A stretch of 64,000 nucleotides of DNA from Lineus longissimus (taxonomy: Eukaryota; Nemertea; Pilidiophora; Heteronemertea; Lineidae): the NCBI RefSeq assembly GCF_910592395.1, contig NC_088309.1:2234501-2298500 (forward strand), given 5' to 3'. Within the stretch, counting starts at the first letter, position 1. The number at the start of each line of letters is the position of its first letter. Under the pieces are notes generated by a model that was given only the letters and a program-made list of their open reading frames with translations, searched no databases and was not told the origin of the DNA. Shown here in pieces: positions 38,305 through 51,323 of the stretch. The position numbers and the translations under genes are program-made.

Positions 38305-41300
38305 ATGGATGCGAAACTACCTAGAACCATCCCTATTCAGGGTGTGAAGGTTCAGTTCCCTTTCAAACCATATCCCTCGCAGCTCTCCATGATGGCGAAG
38401 GTAAGTCTCCTATTCTTTACCCAGGGAGTGAATAAAAGATCCAGCTCCCTTTCAGACCATTCGCCTTGTGCAGCTCAGCATGATGGCCAAGTTGAGTGCA
38501 TGAGATCTCCAATTCATGGCTAAGTTTGTAAGATTCCACTTAGTGACTTATGTAAATTGTAATGCATTGTCTTTCAGATCATCAAGGGATGTGGGTCTAA
38601 ACAGAACTGCTTGTTGGAAAGTCCAACTGGAACTGGGAAAAGTTTAGCTCTCCTCTGCTCAGCGCTTGCTTGGCAAACAGAATTTGTAGGTAGGCTGGCC
38701 AAGAAGAAACGAAGTGCACTTAGTAATACAACTTTTATGCTCCTCATAAAGTATTTTTGATTTGTCTGAGACATCATTAAACAAAAAGTAAATTGGAAAT
38801 ACTAACTAAAATAGTTAGGAACATTCATCAATCATCTATTCACTCTTTTGTTGCCCCATATGAGCACAATGTCCCTGGGACATTTCATTAGATTTTGAGT
38901 TATTCCCTTCCGTTAAGGGCCTAGATTTCTAGCCAACTTGCAGGAAGTATAACTATAAATGGTGCGAAACCTATTTTTTCCAGAAAAGGCTGAAAGTGGT
39001 ATTGGTAAGCCAAGGGATGATTGTTGTTGCAAATGTCATATCAAGAAATGTACTTCTTCGCCACCGGACTCCAAGTCGGGCCTGGACAACTCTAAGTATT
39101 TTCCAGACAATTCCTCACCAGGTATGTGCTATCCTTCAGTTCTTGTATCAGATTGTAAGCAATTTCATAATGGCAGTCCCCAAAGTTTGAATTAATTTAT
39201 TCTTTTCTTCAGGGCCAGTAGATGTGTCTAAGTGTGAAACATCACTAGAGCTAAAGCCTTCTTCAGATCAGAGTGAAGGCCAACGTGATGAAGATTTCAA
39301 GGACCTAGGGAAGAAGTTTAGGACACCAGTGGGGGTAAGTTGGCACGCAAAAGTTTTCCATGTGGCCACAAAATATAATTCTATACTGATTAGGCATTTA
39401 GATGCTGGTAAATTAAGTATATTTTCTGATGGGCATGTTTTAAAGGGACACTACAGACAGTAGCCAGGTGGGTCAGATTAAGTGACACAAAGCAGGGTGG
39501 TTGCTAAAATAGCCCCCCCCCGTTTTCATCACTTTTTCAAACCAGACCGTCTGTTCTATGTATGAATTACACATAAAAGTCGCCTGCAGACTACCAATAG
39601 ACCCCCTACCTCCTGCCTCTAGTCCCCCTTTAATATTTACCTTTGTATTTCTGCAGTCCATCTCAAAGTCGAAGAAAAGAACACATACTCCAATATCCTA
39701 TGAAGTTGACCAACCAGCTGAATCCAAGAAGATTTCTCCTCCTCCATGGAAGATGGAAGTTACAAGTACACGCGCAAACCTTCCCAGTGGAGCTGACAGC
39801 AAGGATGGCTGTTGTGCAGATGTGGATGAAGAATGCATGAAGTGTGACTGTGCTGAAAACGCCTCTGAGAAAACCCCTGTCAGGTATGTATATGTTAGGC
39901 CAGTCAATAGTGATATCAACACTTCTAAAACTCTTCATAAATTCGAATACTTACCTGAAACCGAGCACATTGGCAGGGCATATGAGCGATATTGCCCCAA
40001 CGAAGCCCTGCACTGTGTGAGGAGTTAAGTTCTCGTCCGAGATAGTGTTGGAGTGACTTTACATGACCTCAATTTGTTTATTTTCAGGCCTCCTACGATA
40101 TTCTACTGCACGCGTACTCATCGTCAGATAAAACAAATCACTAGAGAGCTGGGAAGGACGGCTTACTGTGGGACAGAGTAAGTATTACGCGTCAGAGAGC
40201 ATCTTTAAAACATCTCTCTGTCTATTTTACTGTATGGCTCAGTACAACTTCTGCTGATTGCTATCATATCTGATTGCATGTGATTTGACATGTAAGTTTC
40301 ATGTCATCTTAGGGTTTTATATCAGGTCAATGGTTCATGTGTTTGTCCAACAAACCTTTCTTCACCGACTTGTTACACAAATACAGTGTTTTATTTGTCA
40401 GTGATCTTTCTTGTGATTCCCTTGATTTGACTCATCCATTGTTCTTTATCTCGTAGAATGACAATCTTGTCCAGTCGAGATCACAGCTGTATCAATCGTG
40501 AGGTGCTCCAGATGACCAACAGGAATGACGGATGTCGCGAAAAAGTGGATGTGAGTTCATGAGTCAATCGACCACTTTACCTACATATATGGCAAGCACA
40601 GTGGCCAAGTTGTCTTCTTCCTTGCATTCGCCAGACAGTTACTCTTTGTTCAGTTAAGTGGGGAGAGAGCTAAAACCCAAACTGTTTGGTCTTAGGATTG
40701 CATCCTTCCTTTCAGCAGAGTAGAGCTTGAGGTAAGGGATGCCTTAGGTAAGGGATGCCTTGTTACTCTCTTTTCAGCTTCGTGGATGTAAGTTTTATGA
40801 AAAGAGCAAGAACATAACCCAGAAAGTAATCGCAACCTCTGGCCTGCGCACTGCCTGGGATATTGAGGATTTCAAAGATGTTTGTGCCGCACTCATGGTA
40901 AGTATGTGCTCATTTTGTTCTTACTACCAATTCTACCAAATATTGCAAGAGTAATTCCTGAAATGTGTCTGGTTACTGGTCTCGTTGACTGCCTTATTAG
41001 AGGGATATGTTACTGAACTAGGCCACATGCAAGTTTCTTACCCGACTGGTCCTGAACTTTGAAGCCTGCATGGAAACTTATAGCTTAGGTATCGATTCGA
41101 CGGATTCCCCTCTGCATTTTCTTTGAGCATCAACCTTGCCTTCATCATATAATATTTCCCTTTTCAGTGTTGTCCATACTTCAGTGCCCGAGAGCTGAAG
41201 AACACTGCTCGCCTGGTGTTCTGTCCGTATAACTATCTGATAGATCCTGTCATAAGAGATTCGGTAGGTTCTACAAAATCAGGTGGTTGGTTTTGCTACT

Positions 41301-44300
41301 GTTCCCATATTTTCATACCTGGTTTTGCTACTTCAGACTTGACACCATCTGCACAAGAAGTTCAAGGAAGTGAGAGAAACCTCTGTCCCTGCAACATTGA
41401 GACATTGAATTGACGGAATGCCCAGAACTATCAGCTCTGGGGAAGTAGTTCTGGCAATCCAGAACGTGCATCCAGGACCAGCTTTACGGTGACCAAGCCA
41501 AACATGTCGGAATAGCATTATGGTAGCCATCGGCCAACACCTGTTGTGATGCCTTCTGGATGAACTCGGGTGTGGTTATGCTGATCAACAAAGTGCCACA
41601 GTCACACTCATCCTTAGCATAACTTGGGAAAACCTTGGCCTGAGCTATTGGTAAAGAGAACCCAGTCTAAACATGAGGCATGGTTTTCATGAAAGTATCT
41701 CTTGTTATGGAATATGCTTTGTTACAGATGGAGATCACCTTAGACAATCAGATTGTCATCTTGGATGAAGCTCATAACATTGAGGACTTTGCACGTAGTG
41801 CGGCGAGTGCTGAGTTTACAGAAGACCAGCTGGCAAAGGCATCTATTGACTTGTTGGATATGGGTAAGCTTGAGTTGCTCCGAGTGGGAAAATCCCATTT
41901 TGCCAAAGAATTCAGACTGTTGATCAGCTCAGAGTTATATATGAGAGGTCTCCCAACTTATCCCATATGATCATGAATTCCATCATCACCATTGCGAAAC
42001 CCATCTTTGTACCGTATTTTCCGGCGTATGACCCGCGGCTTTTTGCCCTCAAACAGGCCCAAAAAGTGGGGGTGCGGGTAATACAAAGGTGCGGGTCTTG
42101 CGTGGATTCTGAGAGGGATAAGCCCCAACCCCAAAGAAAAAAAAGGGGACCAAACTGGTTACTTGATAAGGATTTATGTCCATCGTTTTCGCATTGTTTT
42201 CAACCAATATTTCCGCCATGATCGCATAGTTTGTGGTGTCTCCGCTAGGGAAAATAGTTACGGCCATGCTGGAATTGATCCACTTTGGTTAACAATTAAA
42301 AAAAACATGGCGGTTCTAGGATGTCAACATCAATGAATGGCTTACTATTTTTGGAGAATGCGGGTCTTGGAGCAGTGCGGGTCATAATCAGGTGCGGGTC
42401 TTGCGTGGCTTTAGGTAATGGTCAAAGGGGGTGCGGGTCATAGGGCAGTGCGGGGGATAATCCGGAAAATACGGTATTTGGATTTACCTTTCCTGTCATA
42501 TCATGTATTTGGTACTTCTTTTCAGTCAATGAAAACGTCAAGCCTTTGAACCATGCAGCCTTGAAAGACATGGTGAGTGTCCTTGATTCCATATCATTTT
42601 CAAAATCAAATCAATATCATTGAGTGCTATAAGTGATCTGAATCTGATTCAGAATAGATCTATACATGTGACACACTTGGTTTGATTCGTTGGATTGATG
42701 TTTGTTGGGCAGTGGGTGGCTAAGAATCCTAGAGCTACAGCTATATGATTGGCAATAATGTTGTATAGAACTGAGGTTGGTGTCTTTTAGGTTGACAAAA
42801 TCCAACGTGTTGTGAAGGACAATGGCCAATACCTGAAAGGGAAAGGCTTTGATGAGTGGTCCAAATTTTGGTCTGGGCCTGAACTGGTGGTGATGCTGAA
42901 TAGAATGGGACTTGGCAGTGAAAACATTGATGCCCTAAGGGTAGGTAAATCAATCTTCTCATATAAACAAGTTCATGTTCTCTGAGATCATTGGGCTTGA
43001 AAGTACCCTTGGCAGTGAAAACGTTGATGCCCTAAGGGTAGGTAAATCAATCTTCTCATATAAACAAGTTAATGTTCTCTGAGATCATTGGGCTTGAAAG
43101 TACCCTTGGCAGTGAAAACGTTGATGCCCTAAGGGTAGGTAAATCAATCTTCTCATATAAACAAGTTAATGTTCTCTGAGATCATTGGGCTTGAAAGTAC
43201 CCTTGGCAGTGAAAACGTTGATGCCCTAAGGGTAGGTAAATCAATCTTCTCATATAAACAAGTTCTGTTAATGTTCTCTGAGATCATTGGGCTTGAAGGT
43301 ACCCTTTCCATAGAACCCCGGCAGCTATCAGCCACAGATTGCAAGTAAGTTGAATCTTGACAAATTCCTTGCTGGCGATTCTCCTCCAATCTGTCACTGA
43401 ATGCCATACCAATGCCACGTGATATTACAATTTCTGTCTTAATCGAAGCAATTTCATTGTGGGGGAATTCTGATAGCTGTGGACTAATGCAGTCTCCAGT
43501 CCTCATTTTGAAATGCTTCTTTCAGCGCCATTTTGTAATCATAAATGAGGAACAAGACCAAGATGAAGTCCGGAGGAAGAATGCCAGGGGTCGCATTGTG
43601 AAATTACCTAATGCAACTATGATGGTGCTCAAGAATCTGTTTGTGGTGCTGAGGTTTATCAACAAAGAGGACAAAAAATACCTGGATGACTATAGGTAGG
43701 AGAAAAGTTTTTTGTTGTTGTAACTCATTATCAGATGTTGTGTGCTCAATATCCTCTAGTGATAGCCTATTAGTTTTCATCGGACAGTCCTGAAGAATAC
43801 AGGGCAAAGGATGGTCTTCGAGGTGCCTTCCCTACTCATCAGAACCTCACATCGATGACTCAGTACGATTTCTGTTTTGCAGGCTTGCTATTGTCAAGAA
43901 GAAGGAGTGGCGGAGTGGGCCAACAGTGAGTACATTTTGGAATCTGCTGTGGCTTTCCTTTAAGAATCAGTTGCTCTTTGAAGTTCTTCAAGGCAGGATA
44001 ATCTTGGTGATCATTTAAGACAGTTTGTTTCTACCATAGCAATAGGTCCTGAATAGTGTCCTGATGAAAAATTGGTGTTAATAATCTACACATTTTCTAC
44101 TTTCCAGGATGGTAGGTGGATGAGTAAGAATAATAGAGGTAAGTTTTTCTGCAGTTTTACAGTTACCTATCATAATTTCTACTTTTTTGGTTCGTTTTGA
44201 TGTCGATAGCTTCATCCACTTATTTCGTTTTCCTGCGCTCTGTGAATTCGTTTAACTTAATCTGACCCACTGGGCTCCTGCCTATAGTCCTTTGAGTTTC

Positions 44301-47300
44301 CCGCGATAAACTAACTTATCTTGTTTTGAACAACCTGGCTCTAAAGTGAAAACAACTTGTTGTATTCTGTTCACCTGATTTCTTATTTTGATTGTGTGTT
44401 GTTTCAGGCCTCAACAACCCCCAGCATGTCTACCCCTGTACATTGTATTTCTGGTGCATGAACCCTGCTGTGGTAAGTTCAAAGATTTCATCCGCCATTC
44501 GCCATCTTGGTGGCCTTGATTTTCAGACACTGCTATTTACATATTGTTATTATTTCTACCGGGTAACCAAGAGAGTGTAGGGTCAGTGTTGGACTTCACT
44601 GGTATAAAACATCTACTGCATGAATCTGCACTAGGCCACCAGTGACTAAGGTACATGTAGTTTTAGTTGAGTACACTTTAGTACTTCACCAGAAGATTTA
44701 GATAACCATATTCTTAACACTTCATGTAGATTCTTAAACCTTGGTAGAACCCTGTGACACTGGCTGTTTAACTTTAGACTCTTTTCTGACTGTAATACGG
44801 AACTTTGCAGGCCTTTTCTGACCTTGAGTCTGTGCGCTGTCTGGTGTTGACAAGTGGCACCCTGTCTCCATTGAAGTCATTTGAATCTGAGCTGGGAATG
44901 CCCTTCCCGATTCAGCTGGAGGCCAATCATGTCATCAAGCCAAATCAGGTGAGTGATTCGACCACTCGGTAAGAAATTATTCGATGACAGAAGAACCCGC
45001 TTGAAAGGTGTTGGGAAAGGAAAGTCCTATGTGCACACTCTCTCCTGAGATAGTAGATTAGGTCAGCAAAGACATGAGTATATCCATTTCAGCCTTCTTG
45101 TTATGGCGGACAGAGCATTGTGCCAGTGCAGGATTGTCCCAACTTCTCAGCCCACGAGGCCAAAGGAAGCAGAACTGTAGACCAAGTTGTGGGGATCACT
45201 TTGCCCAAACCACCGCCTGCCTCTCGTCGAACACCGAAGAAGAAGGTCTTATTTTATTCTTTCTTTCCAATCCTTGATTTTATCAGGTTCTGGTGGGCAC
45301 GATTGGTAAAGGACCAAAGGGAGGGCAATTGCTGGCTAGCTATCAGAAGTCGGAGACCTTTGAGTTTCAAGACGAAACTGGAGGAACCATCCTTCAGATA
45401 TGCAGGGTAAGTGACTCCGAAGCATTAGATCAGCTGCATCTAGTCTTGAGTTTTGGGATGAAAAGACTCATCCAGTCAGACAGAAACAGGAACATAGGAA
45501 CTGTGTTTCGTGAAATCCTTTCATATTTGGCTTGAATATAAGAACACCTTCGTCAAATTGCAGCACAGATTGTTTTTACTTGATCCTTCTTTTCTTTCAG
45601 ACAATTCCCCATGGTGTCCTCTGCTTCGTCTCTTCTTACAAAATGCTGGAGAAACTCAGGAGTAGGTGGCAGGTGAGGTTGATTCAATGAAGGTAGTAAT
45701 TGCCTCCCAAAGTCATTTCTTCCCACTAATCAAAGTTTCAAGTCCTTCAAGGATTGTACTCCCCAACATCTTCACAAACACCACCTGAGTGTAAGATGAG
45801 CTGGCAACAAACAAACAGGGAAAAGCTAAAACCATGCAGTCATTGCTGTACTTGCAAATGTACCAGTCAAGTGACGCGTAATAGGCATGTTGTGTTGAAT
45901 GATTTAAGGTGATCTTCTCAATGGAGTTAAGGTACCATTCTGTTCTCTTTTCAGGCGACTGGTCTATGGTCAGACATCCAGGATGTCAAGTCAATCCACT
46001 GTGAGCCAAGGAAGTCAGATGTTGAAGACTTTGATGAGGTCATCAAGAACTTTTACACTGCTATCCAACTATCAGGTAAAATTAACACCTCATTCAGTCA
46101 GCTTTTGGTGAATGCTAGACGATCCACCACTCAACCTTTATCAACCAGTTGAGCAGCACTGGCGATTGATTTCAGCTCAGGTCATGTTGATCTCTGCTTG
46201 GCCTGGCCTCTACCTATTAGTCTACTTCAAAATGACGTGTATTATTGAGATTCTGATGTTATTCTTGCCTACAGAACGTGACAGTAGTCAGTATAATGGA
46301 GCCCTGTTGATAGCCGTCTGCCGTGGGAAGGTCAGTGAAGGCATTGACTTCTCGGATAACAACGCGAGAGCAGTCATAACTGTAAGTATATCACCATGGA
46401 AAAAGTGATACGAGAAGTCAAGCTAACATAGAGTTTCATGGACTAGTCTCCACTGTAAAAATTAGGGCACTGAAAGAGTTGGCCTTTTGGTCAACCATGA
46501 AATCTACATCATGTCTTGTCCCCATTTATGGTACTTGAGTTTTATATCCATCTGAATACTCATATCTTTCAGATCGGTATCCCTTTCCCAAGTATAATGG
46601 ATGCACAGGTAAGAAAATTCCACATCTTTCATCACTAAGAATAATTTAACTTCACCAATTGAAGTGATGAAGTAGCTTGCCCAAAATGCTTCCCATCTAT
46701 TGGGGTCGAGGATTGTGACTAACGTATGGACCATGACCTGGCTTTGCTCTATATTTGTGAATGTTTACCAGGCTGAAGTTCTCACCCTGAACCAACTGAT
46801 GATTTGTCCTTTCTCATTGTAGAGCTGTTAGTTTATCTTTGACTTCAGGTGGAACTCAAGCGCAAGTATAACGATCAGCACAGTCGCCGGAAAGGCTTAC
46901 TGACGGGCAGTGAATGGTATGAGATACAGGCCTACCGAGCTCTCAATCAGGCTCTTGGGAGATGCATTCGACACAGGTGGGTGCCATTCGAAATCTGACA
47001 ACTAAATCTATGACATCTTAAGTTATATCTCGGCTGGTTATAACGGAAGACATTGCAGCTTCACATGACTAAATTGCTCTTTTCATTGCAGGAAAGACTG
47101 GGGTGCCCTCATCCTTGTTGATGAAAGGTTCAGCAAGAATCCTAAGTATATCAATGGTAAGACATATCACGCGGTGTTACCAATCGTAAGAGATTGCCTG
47201 AGAAGTATTGATATTGACTAATCTTGCAGATAAATGTGGCCCATGTTCGGGAGAATGAAAATGTCCACACAAAAGTTGTGCGACTTTGTTTTGAGCATAA

Positions 47301-50300
47301 GTTTGTTTTTTTTGGTTGTCACTGGCAGTGAACGAATAATGGCTACTGACTACCATATTTGATCCCCAGGGTTGGATGGTTGTTACTTCCATTTGCTGTT
47401 ATTTCTTTTTCAGGGATATCGAAATGGCTGAGGTCGAAGGTGACTCATTTCCAGAACTTCCCTGACATCCGACAAGCCCTGTCCAGTTTTGCTGAGGAAA
47501 TGAAGACGACTGAAGACTTGGACATAACGTAAGTATCAGATTTCAGAACTGAACTTTTGAATCACTGCATTCAGTCAGACCTCCAATCCAAATTTGTAAT
47601 AGGGTGAGGACATCTGTTAATCAGCTGCATTCTCCTGGTTTCGGATTGTTTTGAAATGCTGCAATCATTTTTTAATGAAATAGTCAAACCTTGTATCCTT
47701 CCGTTCCAGTTCGTCGTCTCCAGTGACTGACGCAAGCATCAATGTGTCTCAGAGCTTTGCCAACACACCCGACGTCTCACGTGCCAAGTCCAACTTTTCC
47801 TCGCCTGACCTCCGAGTACACAACAGCGCTAAGCCAAAAGATATCTACAGTATATTCACACCAACTACGACCAAGGTGAAGGTGAGATCGGCTGGCACAG
47901 CTTCTGCACCGGCAAAGAACCTTCGTGCCAAGTTCAACCAGGGGCCACAAGCTTGCAGCACACCCATGTCTAAACCAACTCATGCTGAACCAAGCTCTTC
48001 GTCTCAACCCTGTGCCTCTCAACTGTCCACTAATGCCTTCAGCAACTTACCCGCTGAGCTCATGAAAGCCCTTTCACCAGAACTTCTCGCCCAGTGGAAT
48101 CGCTTTTTGACCACCATTGGTGGTGAGCCAGTGTTTGTCACAAAGAAAAATGATCAGGGCAAGGATTGCTATAGCCCTGCGATTTCCAAGGATGGTAAAC
48201 TGTTCTTCATTGCGTTACCTCCTCAGGCAGAACCAGCCATTGTGAGTGCATCGTCGGATGCAACAGTTTCACCAGTGACTGCAATGAACTCGACAGTTGC
48301 GTCTGCAGTCACCTCAGATACTGTACCAGCCGTGGTTAACCAAGGTGCGAACTCTGATGGTGTTGATCAAATAAAGGACAAGCATACCACCTGTGGTAAA
48401 GAACCAAGTCCCAATGACAAAGAAGCCCTCATAGTGTCAGACCAGACCAGTACCGATGGAAAGAGATCAGTGCCAAAACGAAAGAAAAGACAAAGAGGTG
48501 TCGTATATGAAACACCTCCAAAGGGGGAACGTACTGTGGTTGATCCGACAAGCCCAGCTAGAGGTATCAATGCTAATGTCAATGATGGGGGTAAGGACAA
48601 AAAAGTGGAGGCCGAAAACCTGGAGGTAAATGATAAAATGGGTACAAGTACACACATGGAGTCGGGAAATGATACGTACGTGCCATATTTGTACACTGGG
48701 ATTAGCTCAAAAAAGATAGAGGATGTTAGTACAGATAAGCCAGTGTCTGTTCCGGGGAAGAAAAAACTCTTCAAGTTCGTCAATATTCCAGACTCGTCTT
48801 GTAAGGAAAAACACAAAACATGTAAACCAGAAACAACTGTAAGTGTGCTTTCGGACAAGGCCTCGGCTGCTAAAGACGTTTCTGGTGTCTCTGATGGGGA
48901 TCGTGGCACGAGTCCTCTCTTGTTTGATTCAGAATCAAATGATGCCTGGCAATCAAAGAATAACGACACAAACCCAGCACTGTCCTCTACAGCTTTAGAA
49001 ACAGCAAATGGGAGGACTTGTATGAACATTACCGGTACGACCCCTGATCCTGTTCCTGTGAATCGAACAAATACTCGGATAAGTCGACTTTCCAAATTCA
49101 GGTATACGAAACAGTCGAGTAGTATGCTTGAAAATGATGAGGAAAAAGCTGAGGAAGAGAGCGAGATTGTGACGAAGAGAGGTCGTAAAAGACGTGGGTC
49201 GTCCACGAACAAGCGAGAGGCAAAGAAACAGAATAAAGATCTCCTTGATCAGGTTGATAACATGAAAAAGGTTGGTTCAGAGTTTCATATTAACCTTAAA
49301 ACTTGGATTCTGATGTTGATACCTATGCCAATGCTTAAGACAACAAAAGTGTTTCAAGACTGAGGACTTTGTGTATTATGATTGTTCCTGTTCTGACACT
49401 CGTCTTGGGTTGTTCAAGAATCAACTGATCATCATGATGTGTGCATTGTTTGGGCTGATTTATACTTCTACGCCTTCGGCCAGTCTACTTGTTACTACAT
49501 GTATACAGGTGTTGTCTTGTCTACTTGCAGGAGAATGACTTGATGTGTCAACAGTGCAGACAGATAGTGACGTCTGCTGCGGAATGTGGTGGTAAGTTCC
49601 ACAGCCTTAAGCTTTCTTCTGATCGTTCTCTCCTACAGAACCAGGCCTATGTCTCTTATTAACCTGGCTGTCTCCTCTTGTTCCTCATGCTCCCGAGAGC
49701 TTTGTCTCATTAGATGCACTCTTCAACCATGTGGCCAGTCCAGTGATATGGAATAATGTAACATCTATTTTATGTAGTATTACTGGCTCTTTTTGTTTGG
49801 TTGAGACAACATTGGAAGTCATGATGTTTCTGCTATGTTTTACTCCAACTTCAGTCCCTTTTTCTAATCAAGAGGGTGTATCGTTTTTCAGTTGCCTCCT
49901 TTCAAAGAGAGACAAGCCCATCGTTTATGTTGAAGATTGGAATGAAGTCCAAGGAATCATATGTTTTTGATAAAACACACAGTTCACTTCTGTTCAAACA
50001 GTTGGAGACTCATCTTGCCAATTCAGGTATGTCATTACAGTCTCCTCAAAGGTTTGTCACTGTGAGATGGTGTTCCATTGGATTGCAATGTGATTGTCTC
50101 TGTGAGTCTCATTTGAACTTATTGACATTACTTGCCTGAGTTTGTGGGATGTGGCAGATTGTGAGACAGGGACTTGCCAGATGTGCCCACACACTGATGC
50201 AGTTTACTTTCAATGAAGTATAATGTCGATTATGTCAATGTACACTGTACTCTTTATTCTCCTCTGTACTGCTGTCAGTTGGAGTATTAGACTGCTTTCA

Positions 50301-50868
50301 ATTATGTGATGTGAAATATGTAATGAGGGGATGAACTCCTTCTTCAGGCCTGTATAACTGTTACTGGAGTGCAGACGATGGGTGCTGTGTGCAGTATATG
50401 GTGTGTAAGAGATGTAATCGAGAGATGACTCTACCCATTGGTGCTCAAGTCTTGGCTGCAGCTGATGGGCCATGCCGGTGTAAAGTTGGGCAGGTAAGAT
50501 GGTATTCTGGGAAATGCCCACTTCTATGAGTCTCCACAAGCCTCGGTTTGTCGTCCAGCACCATGAGCCTTGGCTGGATGATCATGACACCCAGGTTATC
50601 CTCACCTGAGGGCAGGGGCTAGCATTGTCACATGCACCACATGTTCTAAGAATTTGACACTGTTATCAAGCATTTTGAGGAAGAAGGTATAGTATCCTTG
50701 TCCATTGCATTGCTACATAGCCACTAGAAGCAGTAAGTTGGGAGACGAATACATATTGAATATGCGTATACTGTACTGTATGTTGCCAGGTCAAGATAGT
50801 GCCAAGGAATACTCATTGTCTCAACCTTTCTGTTTCAGATTTGGCTGTCCAGTGAGGCCTTCCATTAG
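38305..50868 (+). CDS. BRIP1: FANCJ/BRIP1 DEAH iron-sulfur DNA helicase
   Basis: This 5'-3' helicase acts in interstrand crosslink repair and G-quadruplex unwinding. Thirty-one exons: 38305-38400, 38578-38689, 38984-39121, 39213-39334, 39657-39883, 40088-40177, 40457-40550, 40778-40897, 41168-41263, 41728-41863, 42526-42572, 42791-42940, 43526-43695, 43883-43925, 44108-44138, 44408-44472, 44811-44948, 45093-45245, 45287-45406, 45601-45672, 45955-46075, 46275-46381, 46573-46608, 46849-46976, 47092-47156, 47414-47528, 47710-49270, 49531-49591, 49892-50026, 50348-50493, 50839-50868. They total 4725 nt, 1574 aa (human 1249). Visible motifs: Q-like PYPSQ; Walker A SPTGTGKS (47-54); Fe-S cysteines near 273, 288, 297 and 334/335; DEAH 378-381; [13 protein letters not shown]; motif [10 protein letters not shown] (862-869). 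The long C-terminal exon is low complexity. A Cys-rich tail follows. All helicase motifs look functional. Confidence 0.95.
42010..42476. mobile_element. MITE-like element with perfect 15-bp terminal inverted repeats
   Basis: The left end TACCGTATTTTCCGG (42010-42024) is exactly mirrored by CCGGAAAATACGGTA (42462-42476). Both ends are flanked by TTTG (42006-42009 and 42477-42480), a plausible 4-bp target duplication; a TA duplication with slightly shorter ends is also possible. The 467-bp interior has repeated GTGCGGGTC words near both ends and no transposase. It lies within a BRIP1 intron. Confidence 0.8.
42911..43305 (+). repeat. 97-bp tandem duplication of a BRIP1 exon end and its splice donor
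   Basis: Four copies start at 42911, 43008, 43105 and 43202. Each carries the last 30 bases of exon 42791-42940 (CTTGGCAGTGAAAAC to CCCTAAGG), the donor GTAGGTAAAT and the following intron bases. Copies 2-4 share changes from copy 1 (AAAACG for AAAACA), showing stepwise spread. The last copy has a 6-bp insertion. Only the first donor is in the reading frame of the main transcript. Confidence 0.95.
45093..45245 (+). other. BRIP1: Candidate BRIP1 cassette exon (153 nt)
   Basis: This 51-codon, phase 0/0 exon would insert a Pro/Lys-rich segment ending [10 protein letters not shown] between HVIKPNQ and VLVGTIG. In human FANCJ these two blocks are adjacent, and skipping this exon restores that junction exactly. 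The acceptor is good (TTTCAG). The donor is weak (AAG before GTCTTA), and the following intron would be only 41 bp. It may be optional or not an exon. Confidence 0.5.
49531..50868 (+). other. BRIP1: BRIP1 C-terminal cysteine-rich module
   Basis: The last four exons encode about 123 residues. They open with a CQQC pair (about 1457-1460), run through a Ser/Lys-rich stretch, and close with [15 protein letters not shown] and CRC clusters and IWLSSEAFH. The spacing suggests a treble-clef or zinc-ribbon fold. Human BRIP1 has no such tail. The join from exon 47710-49270 uses a weak donor (GTTGGT), so an isoform ending at 49363 without this module is possible. Confidence 0.6.
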
Positions 50869-51323
50869 GGCTGATAGATGCATGATCAAGTGTCGTATCA
50901 ACCTTGCATGAGCTGACTTCAGATTCTGAAAGAGGATGTACTGCATGCTTGTAAATTGGCTTCAGATGAACTGATATTTCTTGTAGTTTCTTGTGGGACA
51001 CCAGTCTTTGATGGATATCCAACTTGGACTTGGCCAGAACTGGATTACTCCTTGTTTTGATTGATTTGAGCATGTTTAAACATTCCTCAAACCTTGTAAA
51101 GTAGCTTGTGCTATGACCGATAGGAAAATACATGTTTTGTCCTCGAACATGATTTCTCAGCTTATAATAAATTTGGTATGTGACGACATGAGCAGACTGT
51201 TGACTATGTAGTGAGCTGAAAGTGTCTCTAAGACTGTTATTTAGCATGGTTTGTGCTTCATTATTGTGTAGATCATTAGTCTATGTTGCTTTTGTAATGT
51301 CTCATTCTATATACGATGCTTCT

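Noticed and set aside
48367-49212. A 281-codon minus-strand open frame
   Set aside because: It is the antisense shadow of the long FANCJ C-terminal exon, whose plus-strand frame is continuous with the helicase. The minus frame shows no family motif.
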